Source: Mytilus californianus
Lineage: Eukaryota; Mollusca; Bivalvia; Mytilida; Mytilidae
Assembly: GCF_021869535.1 (NCBI RefSeq)
Contig: NW_026262734.1
Location: 89,223,285 to 89,287,284, forward strand
Direction: 5' to 3'
DNA length: 64,000 nucleotides
Of this stretch, positions 1-11,900 are shown piece by piece (the stretch's first letter is position 1; each line of letters opens with the position of its first letter). The notes below the pieces were generated by a model. The model ran no database searches, was not told the DNA's origin, and worked only from the letters and a program-made list of their open reading frames with translations. Both the position numbers and the translations under genes were made by a program.

Positions 1-60
1 CTTTTTTATTTTTGATTTATGGGTTTGACTGTCCCTCTGGTATTTTTTGCCCGTTTTTTG
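1..60. repeat. dispersed repeat fragment (GTCCCTCTGGTA type)
   Basis: This fragment shares the words 'tttttgattTATGgGTTTGA' and 'gtccctctggta' with 608-650. It is a short piece of a dispersed repeat that I associate with mussel genomes. No coding potential is seen. Confidence 0.4.
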
Positions 61-247
61 TGACATAATGAAACCAAACAAAATACTAATGATGGCATGC
101 ATGACACAATGATGTCATACAAAATAATAGTGATAACATAAACGACTCAATGAAATGATATAAGATACTATTGATGAAAAATCGACTAAATGACAAGATA
201 CAAAAAAGCGTGATGATATTACGATGCCACTACATGATACATAACTA
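61..247. repeat. ~41-bp minisatellite, degenerate array remnant
   Basis: These are degenerate copies of the unit 'aatactaatgatgacat' + 'aaacgacacaatgaaatga' + 'tacaa'. The same unit forms the arrays at 13455-14745, 36440-39779 and 44622-44935. Short minus-strand open frames here only translate the repeat. Confidence 0.75.
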
Positions 248-681
248 TAGTTGCTTTTATTATCATCAATTTGGTGATATATTCCACAGATGACAGATTT
301 ATATCTGACGGTGCAAAATAACTTTACTTTTATTAATTTTACGGACGCAATCACGAGTTGGTTGACGGTTACGGAATATCCGTTTCACAGATGATATTGG
401 ATATGTTCCTTATGTTTTAACTACAATCCCGTGTACATGTAAAGCTGGATCTGCTTACTATTCCTCTAGTTCTTGGGGGGGGGGAGGCGTGGGAGGGGGA
501 AGGGGGGGGGGGGGGTGTTCGTGTTGCTTAGTCTCTAGTTTTCTATGTTGTGTCTGGTGTACTATTGTTTTTTTTTGTCTTTTTTTGTTGGCCATAGCGT
601 TATCAGCTTATTATTTTTGATCTATGAGTTTGAATGTCCCTCTGGTACATACAGCGTTTACTGCACTTGACATATCTAAAT
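248..681. other. intergenic; G-rich tract 474-516 and repeat fragment 540-660
   Basis: No gene is seen. Positions 474-516 are almost pure G with scattered A/T and could form a G-quadruplex. Positions 540-660 resemble the dispersed fragment at 62900-63065 (both contain a GCCAT(a/g)(g/a)CGTT(a/g)TCAG motif). Assembly length in the G run is unreliable. Confidence 0.5.
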
Positions 682-1786
682 AGATATAAGAAGATGTGGT
701 ATGAGTGCCAATGAGACAACTCTCCATCCAAGTCAAAATTTATAAAAGTAAACCGTTATAGGTCACAGTACGGTCTTCAACACGGAGCCTTGGCTCACAC
801 CGAACAGTAAGGTATAAAGGGCCCCAAAAAATTACTAGTGTAAAACCATTCAAACGGGAAAACCAACGGTCTGATCTATATAAAAAACGAGAAACGAGAA
901 ACACTTATGAACCACATCAACAAACGACAACTACTGATCATCAGATTCCTGACTTAGGACAGGTGCAAACAAATGCAGCGGGTTTAAACGTTTTAATGGT
1001 ACCAAACATTCACCCTTTTTCCGAAACAATAGTGTAACATCACAACATAGAAAGACACACTATAAATTATCAACTGAAATAGCTTAACTCAATCAAAGGA
1101 CATATTAACACCATTGAACATACACTGAACAGATAAATTTGACCTATGACACAATGTAAATACAAAATAAAAAAGCTAAGGGAAGAATAATAAAAGTAAC
1201 ATGTTATATCGGTAAGAAATGTTAAACAATTAAAGAAAAACAATATGCTCGAACAAAAATACCATCCATTTGCAATAACTTTAAACACAGGTAAATGAAA
1301 ATAATTTTGTTGTTAGGTATACGTGTACAGTACCAATAGAGAAAGGAAATATTATTACAAAATAAATAATTTTGATGTTCATAGTACGAAGTGAAAATTT
1401 ATAGTTATACCAAACACTTATCAAAGCTGGTATATAGACCAGGTATAACCCTGAATAACATTAAATAACAAAAAAGCAATACAATTAGTATCAACAGGTC
1501 AAATAAACAAGAAAGTACGATTTGAGAGTACTCGCAGTGACTGACAGCTAGTTAAAAGCCAAAACAATTAATAATAAAAAATCATGCATCAGAGACTAAA
1601 ATCAACTAAAACACATCCCAGGGATTTAGTATTTTAACGTCATGGACAGTCAAAGAAGACATGACTAGTGCAATGCCAAAAATAAATGTATCGACAGACA
1701 GTAGGATAGTTAGGAGTTTAACCTCTTTATAGATCTAAACGAACGTGGATGTGTCTTTATACATCCCACTTGAAAAAAATACAAAT
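682..1786 (-). repeat. Naiad retrotransposon 3' UTR / common mussel dispersed repeat
   Basis: On the minus strand this follows directly after the RT reading frame that ends at 1787. It has a SECIS-like fold (1594-1651), then the 'agctgtcagt.actgcgagt' block (~1530-1550), and ends near 690 with the block read on the plus strand as 'gtgccaatgagacaactctc'. The same tail recurs at 6252-6690, 12880-13475, 32790-33345, 35690-36375 and 63085-63350. Its position behind an RT frame shows that the dispersed repeat is the 3' end of a Penelope-like element. Confidence 0.75.
1594..1651 (-). promoter_or_regulatory. SECIS-like RNA fold
   Basis: Read on the minus strand, helix I is GACT (1651-1648) with AGTC (1597-1594). 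The quartet is ATGA (1643-1640) with TGAT (1604-1601). Helix II contains TAAAATAC pairing with GTGTTTTA, and an AAA sits 12 nt after the ATGA. Spacing and core match the SECIS consensus known from eukaryotic selenoprotein mRNAs. Function is inferred; this host copy is truncated. Confidence 0.5.
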
Positions 1787-2605
1787 TTAGTTATGTTTTA
1801 ATTTGCTGATAACAAAATCGATATTAGTGCCATTGTAAACTATATTCAAAGATCTAATTACAACATTGGTAAGAAAACCTTTACTAATAAACCTGTTTAA
1901 AGGTTCGATGAGTTTACACGGATCACATAGTGATTTCCGCGCTTTAAGTACAATATTACCGTAAAATTTAGGATGTGAAATACCGTTTTTAATCAGTTTT
2001 CTACAAGTACAGCCAAATTTACTAATCAAATCTTTGTATCTATGAAAGAACTTAGCAAAAGTTTTACGTAATTTATGGTAACGAAATCCTTGATTTAATA
2101 ATTTACCAGTGATGCATTGATTACGTTCGTTAAAATCTATGACATCACTACACACACGGGCATAACGAACGAGTTGGGATATATATACACCGTATGATGG
2201 AGCCAAAGGAACATCGACGTCTAAAAAAGGAAAATTAACAATAGGGAATGAAAAATCGTCTCTTTTGTCGTAAATTTTCGTATGGAGTTTTCCTTTAGAG
2301 ATTGAAATGTCCAAATCCAGAAAAGGACAACTACTGCTGTTTATGTTAGATTTAGTTAAAGTAAGTTCTATTGGGTAAATTTCGGTAGTATATTTAGAAA
2401 ATTCTGGATTATTTAACGAAAAAATATGAAAGTATGTTATGATATTTCTGCTGATAAACACATGGCCTTGAATGATAGGATGACGCTTTGCAATGTGATC
2501 CTTATGCAAAATAAACAGGAGAAAATAGGATATCAAAACTTCAGTAGATTTAACATGAATGTTACATGTGGTTAGCATAAACAGAAAATGTAGTTTACTG
2601 TACAT
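1787..2605 (-). pseudogene. Naiad (Penelope-like) reverse transcriptase, C-terminal part
   Basis: This 272-codon frame matches the C-terminal third of the RT encoded at 43263-43993. Shared blocks are 'EIYPIELTL', 'CPFLDLDI', 'DKRDDFSFPIVNFPFLD', 'PSYGVYISQLVRYARVC', 'QGFRYHKLRKTF' and 'GISHPKFYGNIV'. The first ~60 residues are decayed: where the other copy has the catalytic YLDD, this one reads 'TYFHIF', so it cannot be active. The element is 5'-truncated near 2605 and continues at its 3' end into the tail at 682-1786. Penelope-like RTs copy their own RNA into chromosomal nicks. I assign it to Naiads because the full copy at 41 kb has an N-terminal GIY-YIG domain and a CxC motif. Confidence 0.8.
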
Positions 2606-4288
2606 GTGTTATGTTTTATCAGTACATTAAGATACAGCCTTTTGTATTCCCAAAAGAGGTATCTTCTTCGAGTTTCGTTGAGTTTTTTGACAGAGCTGCA
2701 TGCTTGAATATAGTGTTTTTATTTGAAAGATAGATATTTGTCGCACTGTTTGTGTATGGTGATGTCTGTTTTCGAATGCAAACCTTATATAGCTAATCGC
2801 AAAGGTTTTTTAACTATCAACATGATCAACCTAAAGCGAAACGTGTAAGAAGCTAGCATATTTAATATATATATCAATTAACTTCTCAAATATACGAGCC
2901 GTTATATTTTGTATTCAAGAGATGTGTTTGTTGAACAGTTTGAAAATGAAGTTGAAACATTAGAAAAAGTTATTAACTGCAAGAGACGATATTGTTTTGC
3001 TTTTATTGAACATGTTGAAGCATTTGATAGTAATGGTGTAACTTTAAGATGTTTCAATATAATCGAGTGGCATTACAACATCTATTTTTTCGAATTTCTC
3101 CAAGATATGTATTATTTATATTCGACTGATACAATGAATACACTAGGATTTGTTTTTGTAGGTTTTGATTCATCTGTCCGATTATTTGTGCATTGATGTC
3201 AATTTTAGAATACAGTCACTTCCAGTCACAAATAATGAAACATACTATTATTTAAACAGAAATCTTCTTATTTCAATGTTTTACGTGAAATCATTATTAA
3301 AAAATAAGATTTAACAGACGTGCGATTCGACCACATAAATTTATCTGTGGCCCTGGATTAAAAAGGCCAAGTATCAAACACGATGTTAAAGAGAATCACA
3401 AACGCAAAATAGTACCCCCCAAAAAAAGTAACCGCACAGAAACACGCTACATGTTAGACTTTTTTCATATTATATGTAAATTAAGCAATCCATGCACATT
3501 CTATAACTATGATGAGATTTCATAAGTTCTGGTAAGACTGACAATGAGAAAACTTCACAGATATTTTTAAGGTTAAATACCATTCAATAATTCCTTACTT
3601 TATTTGACATATTAATACCGGTAATGGTTGTATAGCAGACAGGAATACAACTATTTTTCTAACTAACAACACTAAGTTTGAGTTTCGATTTCCTTTTTAG
3701 TACAGTTATTCAAGTGTTTAACACTTATTATGCGCTATTTTTTATCGTATTGTTTGAATACCATCAAAATAATCTTTTCTCACGAAAGGAAGTACAAAAT
3801 TTGGTAGAAGGAAGCTTTTTCTGTTTTTTTTTCAAGTTTTCATTGAATTTAACTTTAAATCATCCCTTGGAAAATGACTTTAAGCTATAAGTTTATCGAC
3901 AGTGATAAATAAACTATTGATTTGTAGAAAATCAAACAAAATTTGAAACAAATTCAGCTCTGAAAACAATCTAACGTTTATTCCAAAAAACTACTATCTG
4001 TATATCAAACAGCATTTTTAAAATATGTAAAAGTAAGGTCAATATTTCTGCTAATATTTCATTTCAGATATTATGAAAACTGACCGGCATAATATTTTTG
4101 ATAAGATTTAACACATCATGTACCTAGTCTGCTTATCAAAATCAAAAGAAACTGTATACATGTACGTTCAATGAATGCAGGAATACATAATTTTACAAAA
4201 TTTTACCCATTACATGTAACTATATTCTATTTCGTTGTTTCAAAAATTCCAATAGGGAACATATATTACATTATTGTTGTTATTAACA
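2606..4288. other. intergenic, nothing recognised
   Basis: AT-rich sequence. Open frames at 2909-3196 and 3678-3890 have low-complexity composition and no recognisable motif, so I treat them as chance. Confidence 0.5.
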
Positions 4289-4485
4289 ATTATTTAAGAC
4301 GTTTCGGCTTTGGCTTTCTTTTTGACTACATGATAGACATTTTCCCTTCACAAGCATTAAAATGTTATAGATATAATTTCATGATAATGTTATGACGTCA
4401 CTATATTGTGACGTCACAATAATATGACGTCATAATATGTGTTTATGAATGAAAGAAGGACAATGGCCGAAACGTCTTAAATAAT
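4289..4485. repeat. foldback element with perfect 20-bp inverted ends
   Basis: ATTATTTAAGACGTTTCGGC at 4289-4308 is the exact reverse complement of 4466-4485. The 'GGCCGAAACGTCTTAAA' end resembles the 3' ends of Penelope-like elements, so this may be a short non-autonomous derivative. It encloses the CRE-like cluster. Confidence 0.55.
4393..4432. promoter_or_regulatory. three CRE-like TGACGTCA palindromes at 16-bp spacing
   Basis: Perfect TGACGTCA octamers start at 4393, 4409 and 4425, exactly 16 bp apart. TGACGTCA is the full cAMP-response element bound by CREB/ATF. No gene adjoins, so activity is unknown and a tandem-duplication origin is possible. Confidence 0.5.
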
Positions 4486-5289
4486 GATATATTCTATTTG
4501 ATGAAATAGTAAATACTTCAATTTAACTGATACATTAAATTTGAAATATCTTTAATGGAATCTTAGAAAAATAACTTCACTCACCGGTCATGATGCAAAC
4601 ATTTTGTATACATGGTTCTGATTATATGACAACAAGGGTAACATACCCTGTTTACCTGTCTCAAGCTAAGGAGAGCCAACAATTTGATTTGTGGAATATA
4701 TTGACATTTTGTCTTCAATTATCGGTAGAAAACTCACAATTTTCATCTGAAAGACAGGCGAAAGATACTAGAGGGACATTCAAAGATTATGTCAATATTA
4801 ACGCCATGACTAAAAAAGAAAAAGACCCATAGACAAACAATAGTACATAAAACACAATATAGAAAATAAAGACTGAGAAACCCGAATCCCACCAAAAACT
4901 GATTGGTGATCTCAGGTGCTCCAGTAGGCTAATCAGATATTGCTTAAGTAATGGCACCCGTCGTGTTGCTCATGTTATTAAAAACCCGATAATAAGTCTT
5001 ATTCCGTGAGTCGCATTATAAACTTATCCGTTGTCATCTGTGAAACGGATATTCAATAATGGTCATCCAATTCGTGATTGCGTCTCTGAACCTTCCAAAG
5101 GAATGACTTCAACTTCACCAACTAAAATTCTTGGTTTAATAGCTTCCTTGTGAGCAGTAACCCTCTATCAAGGAAATCATGAAAGTAAATACAAGCCCTG
5201 GAATATCGTATCAACTTGGAGCTGTACACTCTGTATCCAGGCGCTGCTGTAATGTTGCTACATAGAAATGGTAAGTTTACAATTGGGAA
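4486..5289. other. intergenic, nothing recognised
   Basis: An 80-codon open frame at 4590-4832 has no motif. No repeat or RNA gene is recognised. Confidence 0.4.
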
Positions 5290-5515
5290 TCTGAAATCAG
5301 ATTTGTTTTGGCGTGCACATAATATTGCGAATTTCGAGAATAAACCAAAATGCAGGTTTAATTATCGAACTTTCAGGAAAACCTGCATACAGTTATACAT
5401 GTTATATGTATCAGATATCAGAATGCGACTTTATATTATTACAATATTGAGATATTCATTGATTTGAATTGTTCGTATTCATAAAATCTCTGAACTAACT
5501 TCTGAATTTACAGTA
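5290..5515. repeat. degenerate MITE related to 48452-48654
   Basis: It shares 'aggaaaa.ctgcatacagtta', 'atcagatatcagaatgcga' and the end 'ttctgaatttacagta' with the better preserved copy at 48452-48654, whose termini are TACTGTAAATT inverted repeats. The right end coincides with the left edge of the segmental duplication. Confidence 0.5.
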
Positions 5516-5954
5516 ATTTGTAATTTAAACCAATTTTGTCCTTTGAATGATCCTTTACGTTTAACTCAGTGTGACTTCGTATGATGGCTGATGCAGGCAT
5601 AACATGGAACGGTTGATCTTGTACATTTAATTCATTGGTGTAGTATTAATCGCGCATTTGGTTTTCTCTCTTGAATTGTTTTGTAATACCGGGGTCTTTT
5701 CTACAATATATATTTCTAGATTTTACTCATTGTAGAATGCTATACGGTGATATACAATACTTCAATTATTGTCATCTCCTCTATGAATATTGCCACCTTT
5801 GGAATCATACTAACTGTCTTTTTTTTTAAACGTTCGCACTTTGATTGATTACTTAGCTCTCAATGTAAAATAAAATCATAAAGCATGACGTGTCTGTCTT
5901 CAAAAATGTCTATGTGGAAAGAACTTATCATGAATCATATTAAACAAGAGGAAC

Positions 5955-6245
5955 TACTTAAAAGCATTTAACATGCAATCATTTGACCACTGGGAACTGA
6001 TGGATTTAATGCATTGAACATGCACTTCTAGTCGTTTTATGTATTTGATGCTTTGAACATATTGTCATACGATCTCTGGATGGTTCATGTATTAAATGCA
6101 CTGGACATGTTATCATATTACCACTAGTTAATGTATGCATTAAATGCAGTGTACATGTTATGATATTACCACTGGAAAATGTATAAATTTGATGCATAGA
6201 ACATGTTATTATATGACATCTGCAAAATGTATGTATTAGATTCAT
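5955..6245. repeat. ~50-bp minisatellite, first block
   Basis: Degenerate repeats of 'gtattaaatgcattggacat' + 'gttatcatatgaccactgg'. The array continues at 6700-6835 after an inserted Naiad tail and recurs at 24360-24560 in the paralogous segment. Confidence 0.65.
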
Positions 6246-6251
6246 TTAACA

Positions 6252-6690
6252 TATAAAAGAGAAGATGTGGTATGATTGCCAATGATGCAACTCTCCACAA
6301 AAGACTAACATGATACAGAAATTAATAACTATAGGTCACCGTACGGCCTTCAACAATGAGCAAAGTCCATACCGCATAGTCAGCTATACAAGGCCCCGAA
6401 ATGACAATGTCAAACAATTCAAACGAGAAAACTATTGGCCTAATTTATGTACAAAAATATGAACGAAAAACAAATATGTTACACATAAACAAACGACAAC
6501 CACTGAATTACAGGCTTCTGACTTGGGACAGGCACATACATAGAGAATTTGGCGGGGCTAAACATTTTAGCGGGATCCCAACCCTCCCCTAACCTGGGAC
6601 AGTGGTGTAACAGTACAACATAAGAACGAACTATAAAAATTAGTAGAAAAAGGCTTAACTCATCAGATGGATAAAAAATAAAAATACTAC
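6252..6690 (-). repeat. Naiad 3' tail (truncated) inserted in minisatellite
   Basis: On the minus strand this is the distal part of the tail seen at 682-1786; on the plus strand it reads 'gatgtggtatgattgccaatg', 'ggtcaccgtacggccttcaac' (in part) and 'gcttaactcatcagatgga'. It interrupts the 50-bp minisatellite, and the paralogous array at 24360-24560 lacks it. The insertion therefore postdates the duplication or was lost from the other copy. Confidence 0.7.
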
Positions 6691-6699
6691 AAGTACAAG

Positions 6700-6835
6700 T
6701 GGACGTGTTTGTATATGACCTGTGAAAATTTTATGTATTAGATGCATTGGCAATGTTATCAGATAACGTCTGGAAATTTGATGTTTGAATGCATTGGACA
6801 TGTTATCATTATAACCACTAGAACATGTCTATATT
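6700..6835. repeat. ~50-bp minisatellite, second block
   Basis: Continuation of the 5955-6245 array on the other side of the inserted Naiad tail. Confidence 0.6.
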
Positions 6836-7310
6836 AGAAATTAATAATAGAGTGAGATTTCCAATGATGATTCACTTACCTCATGTACCTAGTGTTTCGG
6901 TTTCCTTGCAGTCTTATTTTTACAAGTGTTTTACACTTTTGCTAAGTGACCGCCCACCATTAATCTGATACGAAACAAAATCAGATATTCTCAGTACAAG
7001 TCTTTACAATATATCATCAGGAAGATTTTCTGTCTTTCTCCAGCTTCCCTAAACTCCTGCTTTTATTTAATCGAGTAATATTGTGAAGCAACAAGTGTAT
7101 ATCCAGAGTCTCAGTGAAAAAAGGTAAACTTTACATCTTTGTTAAGGCATTCACAAAAAGAGACGCACCTGGATTTGCTGTTTTTTGCGTTGAAGTGATT
7201 ATCTCAGGGTTTGTGTGTCACGTAGTTTCGTCTATTGATATGCAATTAACGAGATTTAAATAAATTGTTGTCTTAGTTTGTCATAAAGGAACGATACATA
7301 CATGTTATAA

Positions 7311-7885
7311 TCGGCTATGATTCTTATATAATTTGCATATTAGGAAATATTTTTTTTGATTGGTCGAGAAGACTTCCGGTATTGGCTCTTGACGTTATTT
7401 ATTTTTCGACAAACGACGTTGACCAAAATACTTTTGTTACCAATGTATATAAGAAGGCGGCAATAATTACACAATCCGGCACGGCTTTGAACATATTTAT
7501 TTTCACTTCGGATTAATCGTTTAACGCTAAACATTTATTGATTGATAAAAAAATAAAATGTTTGTAGTTTTTTTATTATCAGATATCAAATTTCATGGCG
7601 TACATTTGTTTGGGTTAAATCAACAAATGTATTCATGCGCCAAGCCAATTCAATAACACAAATATACATTCCACATGTGACAGAGGTTATGAATGAGGAA
7701 AAATAAAATCCATTACTATAATTTTGAAGAATTATACGGATTAAATGCTTTTTTAGGGGATTTCTTGTTATATAAACTGGACGAGTCACTCACAAACATA
7801 TCATGAAAGTTTTTTGAATAATTATGTATTTGATAATGAATTTGTCGATTTTATACACCAATTAATTCCTTTAAGCGTGTAACCC
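7311..7885. other. segment present only in duplication copy 1
   Basis: Copy 2 runs directly from 'catgttataatcg' (30952-30964) to 'acaataaactggcaattcag'. Copy 1 has about 575 bp between the corresponding points. It is an insertion in copy 1 or a deletion in copy 2. I see no clear terminal repeats and no convincing gene. Confidence 0.45.
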
Positions 7886-8934
7886 TATAATAAACTTGCA
7901 ATTCAGTTGGAAGCTCTGTACATAAATAATAATCGATGTAATGCTTACATCAATATATAAATGAATAACAAAAATAGTCAGAAGATTTTACAACAAGTTA
8001 ATAAAAGTTAATAAAAAACAATTTAAAAAGAGATTTATAGAATAACTAATCGAAGAATTCAAATAGAAACAAATATTAAACGAGTGACCGAACAATATAT
8101 TATATCACGAATGCGCGTAGCGCATGCGTTAATTATCAGTGTTGTTCAGTCACGAGTTGAATATTTTTCGATATTTGAATTCTTTGATTAGCTATTATTT
8201 TTATTACATTGGCAAATGGCTTTTTTATGAAATTAAAGTAAAAAATGTAAAGAACTTTTTTTTTTCCTACGCATTGTTTAAGTCCGACGTCTTGACAACG
8301 CCTTTTGTTGTATGACGTCATAGGAGTAAAATAACCACGTTTATTTCACATGTCAATTTATCGGTTTTTATTTCACTTGGAAACCAATGTAATACAACGT
8401 TTAAATAGTAATCACAGTTAAAACTTGTAGTCTGCATTTAATAAGAGCTAACAGTAAGTAACACGCATGTTTTTTACAGCCTCAAAAGAACTTGATATAT
8501 TTTAAAAGATGTTACTTTCAGAGATATTTGATGGAATATTTGTAATATTTTTTTTTATATGCCTATTGGCAGATGCATCCTTGTGTTTCTAATAATTCAT
8601 CCTATAATAATAGTAAATGTACAGAAAATGAATACACCAATGACAAGTGTGTCTACTGACTACTAGGCTGGTGATATCCCCAACAATGGCATTAATCCAG
8701 TGGTTGTCAAAACCCATCGTCGTAATTATATGTGTTATAACGCAGTTTAAAATGAAACTATAGTTACATGTAACAAAATGTAGTAACTAAATTATACACC
8801 TGTATTGCTTACATATTACCTGATAATAGGTATGTATTTGAATATTGAACATTAATATAAAACCTTGAATTCATTGCATACACATATGTAATCCATATTT
8901 TAATTTATGTAATTGTATCATTTTTAAAGGTATC

Positions 8935-11900
8935 ATGAACAGAAACTACAGAAACCAAGACAATTTCGAAGATGTAAATTCATATTGCATTAAGAAAACT
9001 ACGCACTGGGAAAAATACGGTGTAAAACGTTTTCCATACCGTGGAAAGCGTAAATATACACCATTACTTTACTAATCTTTAGATGGAGGAATGATTATTT
9101 CAAATGACGTTTTTGGACTAACAATCAGACAGTTTGAACGAATGTATAAAGCTTGTTTAGAAAGAAGGAAAACAAAAGAACAGTGGATACTGAACCTCAG
9201 ATATCCTGACAAATCTTCAAAAGAATATCTAGAATACTTAGAAAACTGTACAGATTGTAAAAAAGGTAATACATTTGTAGCTAATTTCTAAAACTAAAAA
9301 ATTAAAGGTGTAAACTAAAAGTTGAAGTAATGCAAGTGTAGAAACAGTCTTACAAGGGGGAAAGATACCATGATTTAAATCGAAAATCATAAGCCACAGA
9401 CAAACATCATGAGTAAGAAAGGGAAACGACAAACCGGCAACACCATGACTAAGAAAAGGAAACGACAAACAGCCAACACAATGACTCACAAAAATATTTA
9501 AAACAATTATGCCAAAATTAATTACTGCAAAACTATGTTATAAGTAAAATTATGTTGTATACAGTATGATGAGTATTTGGTCAACATTCTTTTCGGCAGG
9601 TTCAACTAGTTTATGCTTCAAAAAATAAAATAAATGGCATATCGTACAATAATTTGGTTTCATGTCGTATCACATTATCACGGCTTTTCATCTAAAAGTT
9701 GATTATTGGTCAATATATATTAAAGAGGTGTAATATCATTAACTGTAATCGTCAATAAGTCACTCAAAGATGGACAGTTGGTTATTTTGATGTACCTTAT
9801 AATGTGATATGTGAAGTCAGTGTATCCAGAATACGAGGAAAATCTGCGTTTACACGCGTTTAGTTACAACAAACAGTAAACGAGCGTTTACTTTTTACAA
9901 AAATAGACGCGCCTTTTTTTTACGTTAACGCGGAATTAAACGCGAAAGTAAACACCCGTTTGCTTTTTTCAAAATTAGAAGACGCGCCGTTTTCGCGTAA
10001 ACGTGGAGGTAAACGCGAAGGTAAACTTTTTATGTCTACTGAAATTTCGGAGTTAACACAGAAATAACACGGCTTTTACATGAAGTGCACGCGAGTAAAC
10101 GCCGCGTTAACGTTTAACGCCCGTCTACATTTAATGCTTGGTATGCATCCAACTGTATGAGGGTTACAGTAAAATCACGCCAAAACTCTTTATAAAATAG
10201 ATGCGTCTTAACTGTTCTAAATTCAACTTCATGAGAAACACGTAAACCAAATAGTTTTAAGCAGAAAACAGCTAATGCTTTGAAAATCATTGTGTTTTCG
10301 ATAATTCAACAGTTGCTAAATAGTTTCTATACAAAAAAGAAGAACGCATCAAGGATACTCAATATCAACATTTGGGATTTAATGACATGAATGCCGATGA
10401 CTACCATAATGCAAGTACGAAATAGGAAACATTATTTGTATTGCTCCATGAGTTGTAAATTGTCATACCTGGCATTACATATAGAATGATAGACGTGCAT
10501 TGCGTTAACATGAAACTCAACATTGCCGCTATGATCGAAACGATTGCTTGGAATAAATTTAGGGGATGTAATTTTCTATATACGAACGTCATTTTATGGT
10601 TTTATAATTAATAAGTAAATACGTATATTTTTTTATAGATCACTTCCTAGGCATCAAAATTGACCCGAGGGAGAAATACTTATACGAACACCTAGTAAAA
10701 ATAGTTGGTACTGAAATAGATATACGAAAGAGACAACGAATGTTTATCATACATGATATATGATTGCAAATGCATGTTTGTCTGATCCTTCAAAAATATC
10801 AAGTAGAAGTTTAGCCGAGGGACTTGATTTACCAGGCAGTGACAAAGATATAATGTACGTAGATAATTGCTATGACGTTATACGGAGTATAAGTAATATC
10901 AAATACCCAATACATCGTACAACATTTGTTATGGAGACAGACATTGATCATCCTGGATTTACTAGGCTCAGGTGCAAAGCAGCAGGGGTTAATGTACACT
11001 GTCAGTGTCATCCAGGAACATGTACACGTAAATGGTGGTATCTATCAGTAAATTACTTTTTTGATAAATATCAGAAAATGCAATATGTTCATCCGATATC
11101 TAAACACGGTCCATGTTTGTCAAACCGTGCAAATACTTTCGATATAACATATTGCTTACGGAGTAAATATCTACCTCAACAGGGAATTCCTTGGGTATTC
11201 CATCGTTGATGGCAATGGCCACCTAATTTTGTAATTGACAGGATCATATATTACGGGTGCTTGTTAGTACCTATAGGACCCAAATCTCTCTCAGACAATG
11301 ACTTATTATGGAGATTGTCGTTCTCTGTTGCAGAAAAAGTACTTATACATTCGTTTAATTTTACTCAATTCTTATGTTACGGTCTACTCAAATTAGTGTT
11401 AAAGCGTATCGTCAACACACAAGATGAAGTCAAAGATTTATTTTGTTCTTACTTTCTGAAGACGGCTTTATTCTGGGTTTCGGAAGAAGAATATATTGAC
11501 ACATTTCAGTTATCTTAAATATATTATTGTTTTTCTCTCTCTCTTGATAAAATAATTTCATGGGTAAAAACATGTTACTGTCCGAACTATTTTATACCTG
11601 AACACAATATGTTCCTTGGAAAAATCAATCATCGTAACAATAAGAAACTACTATGTGTACTTGAGAGTATAAAGTCTGGAGGGATTGGTGGATTAATAAA
11701 TAATCTATTTGCGCCTGTTCAGGAAGATCTCCATTTATCAAGAACAGATAATGAATCTTCGGTCATTATGTTAGACTCTCTACGTCGCAGGATTCTTTAT
11801 GACATGGAGAGCGTGATGTCTTTTAAAACAAGCATTACAGGTTATTATAAAGGACTTGTAATGGCTGAATCTTTTCTAAAGTCAGAAACGTCTTCATTTA

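Noticed and set aside
2909-3196. 95-codon plus-strand frame as a gene
   Set aside because: No recognised motif, no repeat of it elsewhere in the window, and no splice or promoter context.
7586-7789. Minus-strand 67-codon frame in the copy-1-specific segment
   Set aside because: No motif and not present in the paralogous segment; treated as chance.
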